A stretch of 64,000 nt of DNA from Phyllobacterium lublinensis. GTDB taxonomy: Bacteria > Pseudomonadota > Alphaproteobacteria > Rhizobiales > Rhizobiaceae. Made by a program: the position numbers and the translations under genes. Every line of letters begins with the position of its first letter. Position 1 is the first letter of the stretch. Below, in pieces: positions 31,741 through 41,935 of the stretch. Below the pieces are notes generated by a model, which made no database searches, was not told the origin of the DNA, and saw only the letters and a program-made list of their open reading frames with translations. The DNA is taken from positions 104,464-168,463 of the forward strand of contig NZ_JAIUDQ010000009.1 of the NCBI RefSeq assembly GCF_020164435.1. Reading direction: 5' to 3'.

Positions 31741-31830
31741 ATTCACGATGTTTCGTGCATTCGCTGCCTATTAGCGCATGTTCCCGCCCGGTAGAAGCTA
31801 CCTGCCGAGGACACAAGCGCGCACTCAATT

Positions 31831-32322
31831 TCACCGGTACGGCGCGTCCATCGCTATGTTACGCGCCAGTTCCCGCTCCCAGCGATCGCCATTGGCGAGC
31901 AGCCGGTCCTTGTCGTAGTAGAGTTCTTCACGGGTTTCCGTGGCGAACTCGAAATTCGGACCTTCGACGATGGCATCAACCGGGCAAGCCTCCTGGCAGA
32001 AGCCGCAATAGATGCACTTCACCATGTCGATGTCATAACGCACGGTTCGGCGCGTGCCGTCATTGCGGCGCGGTCCGGCCTCGATGGTGATGGCCTGTGC
32101 CGGGCAAATCGCCTCGCAGAGCTTGCACGCAATGCAGCGCTCTTCCCCGTTGGGATAGCGACGCAACGCATGTTCACCACGAAAACGCGGGCTCAGCGGA
32201 CCCTTCTCGTACGGATAGTTCAAGGTCGCCTTTGGCGCAAAGAACTGCCGCATCGACAGGAAGAAAGCTCCGACGAATTCCAGAAGCAGGAGCGATTTTG
32301 CAGCTTGTGCAAGTGAACTCAT
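31831..32322 (-). CDS. nuoI: NADH-quinone oxidoreductase subunit I
   Basis: Ferredoxin-like subunit of 163 residues carrying clusters N6a and N6b. Two complete CxxCxxCxxxCP motifs are present: Cys63, 66, 69, 73 and Cys103, 106, 109, 113. Its ATG overlaps the nuoH stop by four bases. Confidence 0.97.
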   Translation of the reverse strand: MSSLAQAAKSLLLLEFVGAFFLSMRQFFAPKATLNYPYEKGPLSPRFRGEHALRRYPNGEERCIACKLCEAICPAQAITIEAGPRRNDGTRRTVRYDIDMVKCIYCGFCQEACPVDAIVEGPNFEFATETREELYYDKDRLLANGDRWERELARNIAMDAPYR

Positions 32323-33365
32323 GGCGTAAGCCCCGTGATTTTAAGGAAGGCCGCAGTGGCGATGACCATGAAGAGCGAGATCGGAAGGAAAACCTTCCAG
32401 CCAAGGCGCATTAGCTGGTCGTAGCGGTAGCGCGGAACGAACGCCTTCACCATGGCAAACATGAAGAAGCAAAAGAAAAGCTTCAGAAGGAACCAGACGA
32501 CTCCGGGTACCCAGTTGAGGATCCAGATATCCACCGGTGGCAGCCAGCCTCCAAGGAAGAGAATGGTCGTCAAGGCGCACATGAGCGTGATCGCGACATA
32601 CTCGCCAAGGAAGAACAGCAGGAACGCTGTCGACGAGTACTCGATCATGTGCCCGGCAACAAGTTCGGATTCAGCCTCTACCAGATCGAAAGGTGGACGG
32701 TTGGTTTCCGCCAATGCCGAAATGAAGAAGATGATGAACATCGGGAACAAGCCGAGCCAATGCCAATCGAGGAACGAATTCGGCAAGCCGAGCATCGTGC
32801 CAAGGCCATTCGTCTGCGCTGTTACGATATCGGTCAAATTCAAGGAGCCGACGCAGAGCAAGACGGTGACGATGACGAAACCGATCGATACTTCGTACGA
32901 CACCATCTGAGCAGCCGAGCGCAAAGCACCGAGGAACGGATACTTCGAATTCGAGGCCCATCCCGCCATGATCACGCCGTAGACCTCCAGCGACGAGATG
33001 GCCAGGACGTAGAGAATGCCAACATTGACGTTGGCGACGGCCCAGCCTTCATTGACCGGAATGACCGCCCAGGCCGCCATCGCAAGGACAGACGAAACGA
33101 GCGGCGCCAGCAGAAAAATCCCCTTGTTTGCGCCAGAGGGAATGATGGGTTCCTTCACGACGAACTTGAGCAGGTCGGCAAAGGATTGCAGCAGGCCAAA
33201 AGGACCGACAACATTGGGGCCGCGACGCAACTGCACGGCCGCCCAGATCTTGCGATCGGCCAGAAGCAAATAGGCAATGATGAGCAGCATCACCACCAGC
33301 AAAAGCAAGGATTTGCCAAGTATGATCAGCAGCGGCAGGATGTAGGTTGCGAAAATTTCTTCCAT
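32319..33365 (-). CDS. nuoH: NADH-quinone oxidoreductase subunit H
   Basis: Membrane subunit of 347 residues that forms the quinone-binding channel with NuoB and NuoD. The conserved loop [20 protein letters not shown], rich in acidic residues, is present, and eight or so helices can be counted. I start at ATG 33365 ([11 protein letters not shown]); 14 further codons upstream overlap the end of nuoG without a ribosome site. Confidence 0.96.
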   Translation of the reverse strand: MEEIFATYILPLLIILGKSLLLLVVMLLIIAYLLLADRKIWAAVQLRRGPNVVGPFGLLQSFADLLKFVVKEPIIPSGANKGIFLLAPLVSSVLAMAAWAVIPVNEGWAVANVNVGILYVLAISSLEVYGVIMAGWASNSKYPFLGALRSAAQMVSYEVSIGFVIVTVLLCVGSLNLTDIVTAQTNGLGTMLGLPNSFLDWHWLGLFPMFIIFFISALAETNRPPFDLVEAESELVAGHMIEYSSTAFLLFFLGEYVAITLMCALTTILFLGGWLPPVDIWILNWVPGVVWFLLKLFFCFFMFAMVKAFVPRYRYDQLMRLGWKVFLPISLFMVIATAAFLKITGLTP

Positions 33366-33381
33366 ATCAATTTCTTCCCGC

Positions 33382-35463
33382 CTACTCGGCTGCCTGCTTG
33401 AAGCCACCCTTGGCGAGCGCTGAGCACTCGGCCATGACGGCAGAGGCGCGCGCGATCGGGTTGGTCAAATAGAAATCCTTGATCGGCGATACAAAGAGCG
33501 TCTTGTCAACGGCACCCGATACGGTTGCCAGCTTCCCGATGTCGGCCGGGTCACCGGCGGCAATCGAGTCGACTGCAGCGAGATGCGGATACTCCGCATA
33601 GAGGGCCGAACGCAAGGCTGCCAGCGAGTCGAACGGCAATTTCTTGCCGAGAACGTCTGACAGAGCTCGCAAGATCGCCCAATCTTCCTTGGCATTGCCC
33701 GGTGCAAAGCCGGCGCGATTGGTCATCTGAACGCGGCCTTCGGTGTTCACAAACGTGCCCGATTTCTCCGTATAGGTCGCACCAGGCAGGATCACATCAG
33801 CGTTATGGGCACCCTGATCTCCGTGGGTACCGATATAGACTGTGAAGGCTTTGTCTTTCTTGGCCCAATCCAGCTCGTCAGCGCCAAGCAGGAAGAGCAC
33901 ATCAAGCTTGCCCTTCATCGCGGCAACGGTTTTGCCGCCCTTGCCAGGTACGAAGCCGATATCCAGCGCACCAACGCGGCTGGCGGCTGCATGGACAATG
34001 CCAAAGCCATTCCACTCAGTGGACAGAGCGCCCGTGTCGGCGGCAATCTTGGCTGCAAGGCCGAGCACGGATGCGCTGTCCGGACGTGAAAGAGCGCCTG
34101 GCCCGACGATGATCATCGGATTCTTTGCTTTCTTCAGCACGGAGAGGAACTTGACTGACCCAGCAGCAAGGTCGGCCAACGTCTCGGCCCCACCGCCCAG
34201 ATATTCATATTTGTATCGCAGATCGGCCTGCTCGCCGATCAAGGCAACGGGCGTGCCGGAAGCACGCCAGCGCTTGCGGATCCGTGAATTCAGCAGGGAT
34301 GCTTCAAAACGCGGGTTGGAACCGACGATCAGGATCGCATCGGCCTGTTCGATGCCGTCAATGGTCGGATTGAAGATATAGGAGGCCCTTCCATTGGCCG
34401 GATTGAGCACGGAGCCATCCTGACGCGCGTCGATGTTGGCGGAGCCGAGTGCAATCATGAGGGATTTGAGCGCGTACATCTCTTCGACACTCGCCAGATC
34501 ACCGGCGATGGCACCAATCTTGTCGCCCTTCGTCGCGGCAACGGCCGTCCTGATCGCCTCGAACGCTTCCGGCCAGCTTGCTGCCACCAACCGGCCGTCC
34601 TTGCGGATATAGGGACGATCCAGGCGCTGCGTGCGCAGGCCATCCCAGATGAAGCGGGTCTTGTCTGAAATCCACTCTTCATTCACCTGTTCGTTGACGC
34701 GCGGAAGAATGCGCATCACCTCACGTCCACGCGTGTCGACGCGAATGGCCGATCCGACCGCATCCATCACGTCGATGGACTCAGTCTTGTTGAGCTCCCA
34801 TGGGCGCGCTTGGAACGCATATGGCTTTGAAGTCAGTGCTCCTACCGGGCAAAGGTCGATAACATTGCCTTGCAATTCCGACGTCATTGCATGTTCAAGA
34901 TAGGTCGTGATTTCGGCGTCTTCGCCGCGACCAATCAGGCCCAGCTCGGAGATGCCGGCAACCTCTGTCGTGAACCGGACGCAGCGCGTGCAGTGAATGC
35001 AGCGCGTCATGATCGTCTTGACGAGCGGACCAATATATTTGTCTTCGACAGCGCGCTTGTTTTCCTTGTAGCGGGAAGAATCCACGCCAAATGCCATTGC
35101 CTGATCCTGGAGATCACACTCGCCGCCCTGATCGCAGATCGGGCAATCCAGTGGATGGTTGATCAGCAGAAATTCCATCACGCCTTCACGGGCTTTCTTG
35201 ACCATTGGCGTATTGGTGAAGATTTCCGGCGTTTCACCGTTCGGGCCGGGGCGAAGATCACGCACGCCCATGGCACATGATGCTGCGGGCTTGGGCGGTC
35301 CGCCCTTCACTTCGATCAGGCACATGCGGCAATTGCCAGCGATCGACAAACGCTCATGGAAACAGAATCGCGGCACTTCCGCACCCGCAGTTTCTGCTGC
35401 CTGCAGAAGCGTGTAGTGATCCGGTACCTCGATTTCCTTACCGTCGACTTTGATCTTTGCCAT
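33382..35463 (-). CDS. nuoG: NADH-quinone oxidoreductase subunit G
   Basis: Iron-sulfur subunit of 693 residues. The N-terminal 2Fe-2S ferredoxin domain has Cys34, Cys45, Cys48 and Cys63. The His-Cys cluster follows ([14 protein letters not shown]), then the CIHCTRC and C-terminal Cys set for the next 4Fe-4S cluster. The rest is the molybdopterin-oxidoreductase-like fold without cofactor. I start at ATG 35463 (MAKIKVDG); the frame runs 12 codons further back without support. Confidence 0.96.
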   Translation of the reverse strand: MAKIKVDGKEIEVPDHYTLLQAAETAGAEVPRFCFHERLSIAGNCRMCLIEVKGGPPKPAASCAMGVRDLRPGPNGETPEIFTNTPMVKKAREGVMEFLLINHPLDCPICDQGGECDLQDQAMAFGVDSSRYKENKRAVEDKYIGPLVKTIMTRCIHCTRCVRFTTEVAGISELGLIGRGEDAEITTYLEHAMTSELQGNVIDLCPVGALTSKPYAFQARPWELNKTESIDVMDAVGSAIRVDTRGREVMRILPRVNEQVNEEWISDKTRFIWDGLRTQRLDRPYIRKDGRLVAASWPEAFEAIRTAVAATKGDKIGAIAGDLASVEEMYALKSLMIALGSANIDARQDGSVLNPANGRASYIFNPTIDGIEQADAILIVGSNPRFEASLLNSRIRKRWRASGTPVALIGEQADLRYKYEYLGGGAETLADLAAGSVKFLSVLKKAKNPMIIVGPGALSRPDSASVLGLAAKIAADTGALSTEWNGFGIVHAAASRVGALDIGFVPGKGGKTVAAMKGKLDVLFLLGADELDWAKKDKAFTVYIGTHGDQGAHNADVILPGATYTEKSGTFVNTEGRVQMTNRAGFAPGNAKEDWAILRALSDVLGKKLPFDSLAALRSALYAEYPHLAAVDSIAAGDPADIGKLATVSGAVDKTLFVSPIKDFYLTNPIARASAVMAECSALAKGGFKQAAE

Positions 35464-35562
35464 CGTCTGTCCAACCTCGCGGAACAATCCGCATTTCATC
35501 TGGCATTTCCGCCCTATGGCCGAATGCCTTCAATCATGCACGCCGGGTTTCGCCAGCGCTAT

Positions 35563-36150
35563 TTAATCTTTGCTCTTCTCGGCCAGAGCAGCTGCCTGCC
35601 CTACCCAGTCGTCACGCAGGATACGGCCTTCGAACTGTAACCGATCGTCGACTTGAGCGACTTCCTCGGGCGTCCAGGCCGCAATCTGCGCATAGGTATG
35701 AATACCCATACCCTTTAAAACCTGTTCAAGTTTGGGTCCGATTCCGGAAATATGTTTCAGATTGTCGGACACAATTGCAGTTTCGATCACAACCGGCTGA
35801 ACCGGATTCTCGACTGCGGCGGGCTGATGCGACTCCAGGACCGGAGCCTCGACGCGCTTCGGCGAATGATCCGACGACCTCTTGCGAATGATCGTCTTCA
35901 GTGCATCCACGTCGGTTGCAGGAATGCTCGCTGGTTTCGCCATCGGTTTGAACGTCGCGTTCGCATCGAGGGCGCCGGCTATGGCACCAGCCCATAGCCC
36001 CCATATCTGGCTAGCGAAACCAAAACCAAGTGCGGAGACAGCCGCCGCCGCGCCCAGTTGAGGCGTCAGCAGATTGGCAGCCGGCACTATCTGTTTCGGC
36101 ATGATTGCCGTCCAGTCCGCACCCGTTCGTTTGTTTCCGGTCTCTGGCAT
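35563..36150 (-). CDS. Helix-hairpin-helix-like protein encoded inside the nuo operon
   Basis: This gene between nuoF and nuoG encodes 195 residues. A hydrophobic, alanine-rich segment near 25-55 may be membrane-associated. The C-terminal 70 residues begin DNLKHISGIGPKLEQVLK and continue with GIHTYAQIAAW and GRILRDDWVGQAAAL. This is nearly the same module as the C-terminus of NuoE in this window, including the GIGPK hairpin. Such modules are annotated as helix-hairpin-helix or '5' DNA nuclease-like', but no nuclease residues are evident. A role in complex I assembly or stability is an inference from position. The ATG at 36150 (or GTG 36153) follows AATAGGG. Confidence 0.75.
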   Translation of the reverse strand: MPETGNKRTGADWTAIMPKQIVPAANLLTPQLGAAAAVSALGFGFASQIWGLWAGAIAGALDANATFKPMAKPASIPATDVDALKTIIRKRSSDHSPKRVEAPVLESHQPAAVENPVQPVVIETAIVSDNLKHISGIGPKLEQVLKGMGIHTYAQIAAWTPEEVAQVDDRLQFEGRILRDDWVGQAAALAEKSKD

Positions 36151-36162
36151 CACCCATGAACC

Positions 36163-37464
36163 CTATTCAGCAGCGACAAGCACAGGGCTTGACGCCGCGT
36201 TGCGTGAAAATTCATCGATACGGCGTTCAATTTCCGGACGGAAGTTCCGGATCAGCCCCTGGACAGGCCAGGCTGCCGCATCGCCGAGAGCACAGATTGT
36301 ATGACCCTCGATCTGCTTGGTGACATCGAGCAACATTTCGATTTCCCGCTTCTGGGCATTGCCGACAACCATGCGTTCCAGAACGCGCCACATCCAGCCT
36401 GTGCCTTCACGGCATGGGGTGCATTGGCCGCAGCTCTCATGCTTGAAGAAATACGAAATACGCGCGATCGCGCGAACGATGTCAGTTGACTTGTCCATCA
36501 CGATAGCGGCGGCGGTTCCGAACGAGGATTTGACACCGCGCAGCCCGTCGAAATCCATTGGGCAGTCGATGATGTCGGCTGCGGGAACAACTGGACACGA
36601 CGCGCCGCCAGGTATGACCGCAAGCAGATTGTCCCAGCCGCCACGAATGCCGCCAGCATGCCTGTCGACCAATTCTCGGAATGTGATGCCCATCTCTTCT
36701 TCGACCGTGCACGGACGATTAACATGACCCGAAAGCATGTACAGCTTCGTGCCGACATTGTTGGGCCGACCAATGCTTGAGAACCATGCAGCGCCACGGC
36801 GCAGGATGGTCGGCGCCACGGCGATCGACTCCACATTGTTCACAGTGGTGGGGCAACCATACAGGCCCATATTGGCCGGGAATGGCGGCTTCAGACGCGG
36901 CTGACCCTTTTTGCCCTCAAGGCTTTCGAGCAGAGCCGTTTCCTCACCGCAGATGTAAGCGCCTGCGCCATGATGGACGAAGATATCATAGTCCCAGCCG
37001 TTCTTGTTATTCTTGCCGAGAAGACCCGCATCATAGCATTCGTCAATCGCCGCCTGCAGCGCCTCACGCTCGCGGATGTACTCGCCGCGTACGTAAATGT
37101 AACAGGTGTTTGCCGCCATCGCGAAGCCGGCAATCAGGCAACCCTCGATCAAGGTATGAGGATCATTGCGCATGATATCTCGATCCTTGCAGGTGCCAGG
37201 CTCGGATTCATCAGCATTCACGACCAGATAGTGTGGCCGGCCGTCGCTTTCCTTCGGCATGAAGGACCATTTGAGACCTGTCGGAAACCCGGCGCCACCG
37301 CGCCCGCGCAATCCCGATGCCTTCATTTCATTGATGATCCAATCCCGTCCCTTCTCAAGGATTTGCTTGGTACCATCCCAATGGCCGCGCGACATTGCGC
37401 CTTTCAAGGACTTGTCCTTGAGGCCATACAAATTGGTGAAGATGCGGTCTTTATCAGCGAGCAT
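36163..37464 (-). CDS. nuoF: NADH-quinone oxidoreductase subunit F
   Basis: NADH-binding subunit, 433 residues, with FMN and cluster N3. The nucleotide-binding glycine-rich stretch [16 protein letters not shown] lies near residues 52-67, with [13 protein letters not shown] after it. The cluster motif [12 protein letters not shown] is near residue 350 and a final Cys lies in HTICALGD. Confidence 0.97.
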   Translation of the reverse strand: MLADKDRIFTNLYGLKDKSLKGAMSRGHWDGTKQILEKGRDWIINEMKASGLRGRGGAGFPTGLKWSFMPKESDGRPHYLVVNADESEPGTCKDRDIMRNDPHTLIEGCLIAGFAMAANTCYIYVRGEYIREREALQAAIDECYDAGLLGKNNKNGWDYDIFVHHGAGAYICGEETALLESLEGKKGQPRLKPPFPANMGLYGCPTTVNNVESIAVAPTILRRGAAWFSSIGRPNNVGTKLYMLSGHVNRPCTVEEEMGITFRELVDRHAGGIRGGWDNLLAVIPGGASCPVVPAADIIDCPMDFDGLRGVKSSFGTAAAIVMDKSTDIVRAIARISYFFKHESCGQCTPCREGTGWMWRVLERMVVGNAQKREIEMLLDVTKQIEGHTICALGDAAAWPVQGLIRNFRPEIERRIDEFSRNAASSPVLVAAE

Positions 37465-37531
37465 TTCGCACCTGTCCTACTCTCTTCGTCCATCGTAAAA
37501 CGAATGCACTCAATGCATCCGCAAACTCAAA

Positions 37532-38707
37532 TTACCTCGGCTTCTTGCCGAAAACCTTGATGTATTCCGCCTCGCCGCCTTTGGCCAAAGCTTTTGCCTG
37601 CTTGACCCAGTCGTCGCGTTCGATGCGGCCCTTGAAGTTCAAATAGCTGTCGACCCATTCGCGTTCGGCTTTTTTCCACGCCGCAACCTGCGCATAGGTA
37701 AAGATGCCGAGTTCATGCAGAATGCCTTCAATCTTCGGCCCGACACCCGCGATGAGCTTGAGATCATCGATCACAACCGGCCTCTCGATCGATGCTGGCC
37801 GGTTCTTGTCTTCCAGGGATACAGACTCCGATGCCTTGGCGGACTGGACCGGAGGCTTTTCGGCAAGCGAGCCCTCGGCAATCGGCGGGTTCTTGATCGC
37901 CCTGGCGGCAACCGGAGCCTCGGCTGGTTTCGATGTCGCCGCTTCGGCGGCCTTGGTGGCTTTCACCTTGGACGGTGACCGGATGGCTGCATTCGTCACT
38001 TCATCATGCGTCACCGGTTTGGCAGCATTTGACGGCGGTACATCCGCGACTTGGGCCGGAGCGCTCTTGGCAGCAAGCTTCGGCTTGGCAGAACCGTTGC
38101 CCTCGGTGAGCGATGTCAACCCGCCTTGCGGTGCCGAAGCATAGCGCTCGATCTGTGGTCCGACCGGCACCGACGCCCCGTTACCTGCCTCGAACGCATC
38201 GATGATCTCCGCAAGGCGTTCTGGCGTCAGGTCTTCATAGGTATCCTTGAACACCATGACCATTGGGGCATTGACGCAGGCGCCAAGGCATTCGACCTCC
38301 TCCCACGACAGCGTGCCTGCCTCGTTGGTATGGAAGGGATCGTGGTGGATCTTGTGCTGACAGACTTTTTTCAGGTCGTCTGCGCCACGCAACATGCACG
38401 GCGTGGTGCCACAAATCTGAATGTGGGCGCGTGTACCGACAGGCTTGAGCTGGAACTGCGTGTAGAATGTTGCAACTTCCAGAACGCGGATCATCGGCAT
38501 GTCGAGCATGGTGGCGACATATTCGATTGCGGCCCTCGTAACCCAGCCGTCCTGTTCCTGGGCCCGCATCAACAGCGGAATGACGGCCGACTGTTCACGG
38601 CCCTTCGGATATTTCTTTATAGCCTGCTTCGCCCAAACGCTGTTCTCGCGATTAAACGCAAAGGCTGCTGGCTGGACGCTATCTTCTGCGAGACGACGGA
38701 CGGACAT
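37532..38707 (-). CDS. nuoE: NADH-quinone oxidoreductase subunit E with C-terminal extension
   Basis: Thioredoxin-like 2Fe-2S subunit. Cluster N1a ligands are Cys99, Cys104, Cys140 and Cys144. Typical NuoE proteins end near residue 170-220; this one has 391 residues. The added part is a low-complexity, Ala/Lys/Pro-rich linker (about 200-310) followed by a helix-hairpin-helix-like module (DDLKLIAGVGPKIEG onward). The module is closely related to that of the protein encoded between nuoF and nuoG. Long NuoE forms are common in Rhizobiales. Its stop lies 67 bases before nuoF, and its ATG overlaps the nuoD stop. Confidence 0.95.
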   Translation of the reverse strand: MSVRRLAEDSVQPAAFAFNRENSVWAKQAIKKYPKGREQSAVIPLLMRAQEQDGWVTRAAIEYVATMLDMPMIRVLEVATFYTQFQLKPVGTRAHIQICGTTPCMLRGADDLKKVCQHKIHHDPFHTNEAGTLSWEEVECLGACVNAPMVMVFKDTYEDLTPERLAEIIDAFEAGNGASVPVGPQIERYASAPQGGLTSLTEGNGSAKPKLAAKSAPAQVADVPPSNAAKPVTHDEVTNAAIRSPSKVKATKAAEAATSKPAEAPVAARAIKNPPIAEGSLAEKPPVQSAKASESVSLEDKNRPASIERPVVIDDLKLIAGVGPKIEGILHELGIFTYAQVAAWKKAEREWVDSYLNFKGRIERDDWVKQAKALAKGGEAEYIKVFGKKPR

Positions 38708-39897
38708 TAGCGATCAACCTCACCAAATACGATATCGAGCGAGCCGAGGACGGCAGAGACGTCGGCTAGCATGTGACCACGGCACATGAAGTCCATGGCT
38801 TGAAGATGCGCAAAACCCGGCGCCCGCAATTTGACACGGTAGGGTTTGTTCGACCCATCCGACACCAGGTATACGCCGAACTCACCTTTCGGCGCTTCGA
38901 CAGCGGCGTAAACTTCACCGGCAGGTACGTGGTATCCTTCGGTATAAAGCTTGAAGTGATGGATGAGCGCTTCCATCGATCGCTTCATCTCACCGCGCTT
39001 TGGCGGTACGATCTTGGCGGAAGTGTTAGATACTGGTCCCACCCGTTCCTTGCCGAGCAATTGGTCAACGCACTGGCGCATGATGCGAACGGACTGGCGC
39101 ATCTCCTCCATACGGATCAGGTAGCGATCGTAGCAGTCGCCGTTCTTGCCGATGGGAACATCGAAATCCATCTCGGAGTAGCATTCGTAGGGCTGGGACT
39201 TGCGCAAATCCCATGCGGCACCGGAGCCGCGCACCATCACACCCGAAAACCCCCACGCCCAGGCATCTTCCAGCTTTACGACGCCGATATCGACGTTGCG
39301 CTGCTTGAAAATACGGTTCGGCGTAATCAGATCGTCGAGATTCTTGACGGTCTGCAAGAATGGATCACACCACTTGCCAATATCTTCGATCAGCTGGTCA
39401 GGCAGATCCTGGTGAACGCCGCCGGGGCGGAAGTAAGCGGCGTGCATGCGCGCGCCGCAGGCACGCTCATAGAATACCATCAGCTTTTCACGTTCTTCGA
39501 AGCCCCAGAGCGGCGGTGTCAGCGCACCGACGTCCATCGCCTGCGTGGTCACATTCAGAAGATGCGAAAGGATGCGCCCTATTTCCGAGAAAAGAACCCG
39601 AATGAGCTGGCCACGCTTTGGCACTTCGATCTCGAGCAATCGCTCGACCGCCAGCGCATACGCATGCTCCTGGTTCATCGGCGCGACGTAATCGAGACGA
39701 TCCAGATATGGCACGGCTTGCAGGTAGGTCTTGGCTTCCATCAACTTTTCAGTCCCGCGATGAAGCAAGCCGATATGCGGATCGACGCGCTCGACCACTT
39801 CGCCGTCCAGTTCAAGCACGAGGCGCAAAACGCCATGCGCGGCCGGATGTTGCGGGCCAAAATTGATATTGAAGTTGCGGACGCTGTGTTCAGTCAT
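38707..39897 (-). CDS. nuoD: NADH-quinone oxidoreductase subunit D
   Basis: The 49-kDa quinone-site subunit, 396 residues, related to NiFe hydrogenases. It starts with the standard [22 protein letters not shown]; the histidine of GPQHPAAHG is part of the quinone pocket. The C-terminus ends [12 protein letters not shown] as in other proteobacteria. I start at ATG 39897 with a GGGAAAA sequence upstream, 12 codons inside the longest frame. Confidence 0.97.
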   Translation of the reverse strand: MTEHSVRNFNINFGPQHPAAHGVLRLVLELDGEVVERVDPHIGLLHRGTEKLMEAKTYLQAVPYLDRLDYVAPMNQEHAYALAVERLLEIEVPKRGQLIRVLFSEIGRILSHLLNVTTQAMDVGALTPPLWGFEEREKLMVFYERACGARMHAAYFRPGGVHQDLPDQLIEDIGKWCDPFLQTVKNLDDLITPNRIFKQRNVDIGVVKLEDAWAWGFSGVMVRGSGAAWDLRKSQPYECYSEMDFDVPIGKNGDCYDRYLIRMEEMRQSVRIMRQCVDQLLGKERVGPVSNTSAKIVPPKRGEMKRSMEALIHHFKLYTEGYHVPAGEVYAAVEAPKGEFGVYLVSDGSNKPYRVKLRAPGFAHLQAMDFMCRGHMLADVSAVLGSLDIVFGEVDR

Positions 39898-39939
39898 GGG
39901 TATTTTCCCGGTGGGCCGCGCAGAATGTCTCAAGCGCGC

Positions 39940-40548
39940 TCAATTTGCCTTCGCCTTTTCATCACCCGGGAGCACATAATCGGTGCCTTCCCAAGGGGAC
40001 TGGAAGTCGAAATTGCGGAACTCCTGCCTCAACTCGACCGGCTCATAGACGACGCGCTTGACTTCGTCGTCGTAACGAACCTCGACAAATCCGGTAAGCG
40101 GAAAGTCCTTGCGCAATGGATGACCTTCGAAGCCATAGTCCGTAAGAATCCGTCGAAGATCCGGATGACCCGAAAACAGCACGCCGTAGAGATCGTAGGT
40201 CTCGCGCTCGTACCAGTCCGCCCCTGGATAAACCGGCGTGGCCGACGGTACCGGCGTATCCTCGTCTGTTGCGACTTTGACTCGGATGCGCAAATTATGA
40301 CGCGGTGAAAGCAGATGATAGACGACGTCGAACCGTTCGGAACGGGACGGGTAGTCCACACCGCTGATGTCGATCAGAGAGATGAACTGGCATTGCCTAT
40401 CGTCACGCAGGAAAGTCAGCGTGCTGATGAGTTCGCCCGGCTCAACCGTAACGGTCAGTTCGCCATAGGCCAGATCGACCGACTTGAGGACAAGTCCAGC
40501 CTTTTCCTTGAGAAAACTGCCAAGTTCGATCAATGCTTCTTCAGCCAT
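39940..40548 (-). CDS. nuoC: NADH-quinone oxidoreductase subunit C
   Basis: The 30-kDa peripheral subunit, 202 residues, separate from NuoD (in E. coli the two are fused). The signature segment [20 protein letters not shown] is present, followed by [13 protein letters not shown]. It lies between nuoB and nuoD with short spacers. Confidence 0.96.
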   Translation of the reverse strand: MAEEALIELGSFLKEKAGLVLKSVDLAYGELTVTVEPGELISTLTFLRDDRQCQFISLIDISGVDYPSRSERFDVVYHLLSPRHNLRIRVKVATDEDTPVPSATPVYPGADWYERETYDLYGVLFSGHPDLRRILTDYGFEGHPLRKDFPLTGFVEVRYDDEVKRVVYEPVELRQEFRNFDFQSPWEGTDYVLPGDEKAKAN

Positions 40549-40557
40549 CGCCGTATC

Positions 40558-41139
40558 CTATCGCTCGATCGTGCCAGTGCGGCGGATTTTCTTCTGCAGC
40601 ATCAGCACGCCATAAAGAAGCGCCTCGGCGGTCGGCGGGCAGCCCGGCACATAAATATCGACAGGCACGACGCGATCGCAGCCACGCACCACCGAATAGG
40701 AGTAATGGTAGTATCCACCACCATTGGCACACGACCCCATGGAGATCACATAGCGCGGCTCCGGCATCTGGTCGTAGACCTTCCGCAGCGCGGGCGCCAT
40801 CTTGTTGGTGAGAGTACCAGCAACGATCATTACGTCTGACTGGCGCGGTGACGCGCGGGGCGCAAAACCGAAACGCTCGCCATCATAGCGCGGCATGGAC
40901 GTGTGCATCATCTCAACGGCGCAGCAGGCGAGACCGAAGGTCATCCACATCAGCGACCCGGTGCGCGCCCAGGTCACTAGCGCGTCGGCTGATGTGACAA
41001 GAAAGCCCTTGTCTGCGAGCTCATTGTTGATCTCGCCGAAGAACGCGTCATCCGATCCGATCGGCTTGCCGGTATTCGGGTCGAGGATGCCTTTCGGCTG
41101 CGCGGCGACGAGTGTCGTTTGGCTAGCGGTCAATCCCAT
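40558..41139 (-). CDS. nuoB: NADH-quinone oxidoreductase subunit B
   Basis: Subunit carrying cluster N2, the last before quinone, 193 residues. The adjacent cysteines Cys72 and Cys73 ([11 protein letters not shown]), a Cys in [10 protein letters not shown] and a Cys in [10 protein letters not shown] make up the cluster site. I start at ATG 41139 (MGLTASQ), which overlaps the end of nuoA by 10 bases; seven further upstream codons lie inside nuoA. Confidence 0.96.
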   Translation of the reverse strand: MGLTASQTTLVAAQPKGILDPNTGKPIGSDDAFFGEINNELADKGFLVTSADALVTWARTGSLMWMTFGLACCAVEMMHTSMPRYDGERFGFAPRASPRQSDVMIVAGTLTNKMAPALRKVYDQMPEPRYVISMGSCANGGGYYHYSYSVVRGCDRVVPVDIYVPGCPPTAEALLYGVLMLQKKIRRTGTIER

Positions 41140-41495
41140 TCCAGCGCTCCCTTTTTCCACTCATAGATAAAGCCGATTGTCAGAACGGCCAGGAAGATCA
41201 TCATCGACCAGAAACCGAACCAGCCGATTTTGCCGAAGGAGATTGCCCACGGAAACAGGAAGGCAACTTCAAGATCGAAAATGATGAACAGAATCGAAAC
41301 CAGATAGAACCGGACGTCGAATTTCATGCGGGCGTCATCAAATGCGTTGAACCCGCACTCATAGGCCGACAGCTTTTCCGGATCCGGCGCACTATATGCA
41401 ACCAGGAAAGGCGCAACCAGCAGTGCCAGACCGATAACCAGCGCCACTCCAATGAAGATGACGATGGGCAGGTAGGAACTTAATAACTCGTTCAT
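41130..41495 (-). CDS. nuoA: NADH-quinone oxidoreductase subunit A
   Basis: Three-helix membrane subunit, 121 residues, first gene of the complex I operon. The loop [24 protein letters not shown] is the conserved quinone-site loop with its cysteine. The last helix and the ending [11 protein letters not shown] are typical. A leader of up to about 260 bases may precede it. Confidence 0.96.
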   Translation of the reverse strand: MNELLSSYLPIVIFIGVALVIGLALLVAPFLVAYSAPDPEKLSAYECGFNAFDDARMKFDVRFYLVSILFIIFDLEVAFLFPWAISFGKIGWFGFWSMMIFLAVLTIGFIYEWKKGALEWD

Positions 41496-41935
41496 GATCC
41501 GTCTTTTTCCGCCTTGTGAACTCAGGCTGACAAGAATGCCATGTTATGCACATGACTGCCACCAATAGGCGACAGATCGCACCACTCTTTGAGTTGGCCC
41601 GACGGGGCGAGCGTTAGCGCGTTAGCGCCATGGGCGCAAGTGCAACTATCGCTGTAGAAACCACGCCGCAGCCGCTTAAACGGCGCGTCGGTTTGCGTAA
41701 AAATCCCCATATTACGCGTTTTTTGCTGCATTCTACGAGAAAAGAGGCCAAAATTGCTTTTTAGAATGATGATAATGTGACTTGCCAACGCGCTACTATA
41801 CGCCCGCGAAATTCTGGCTGCGACATTCGGTCCTATAAACGATTTAGACAAGAAAATTTGCCGGTCGGGCCCAAACGAAATAATGCGCCCACCGATGACC
41901 GTTCCTGACGCTTCGCACACGTTGAAAAGCAACCG
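41496..41935. other. Upstream region of the nuo operon
   Basis: About 440 bases between nuoA and the MFS gene, both on the minus strand. A 136-codon open frame at 41522-41932 has no ribosome site and does not resemble any known protein. The region should hold the main nuo promoter and the end of the MFS transcript. No terminator was found. Confidence 0.4.
41760..41788 (-). promoter_or_regulatory. Candidate nuo operon promoter
   Basis: On the minus strand TTGGCA (41788-41783) is followed after 17 bases by TCTAAA (41765-41760). It is a moderate match to the housekeeping consensus and would give a leader of about 260 bases before nuoA. Confidence 0.3.

Noticed and set aside
38773..40308. A 511-codon open frame antisense to nuoD and nuoC
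   Set aside because: It is long because of codon bias in the sense genes. The translation shows no domain and the sense genes are certain.
41522..41932. A 136-codon frame upstream of nuoA
   Set aside because: No ribosome site, no family resemblance and mixed composition. It is more likely the leader and promoter region of nuo.
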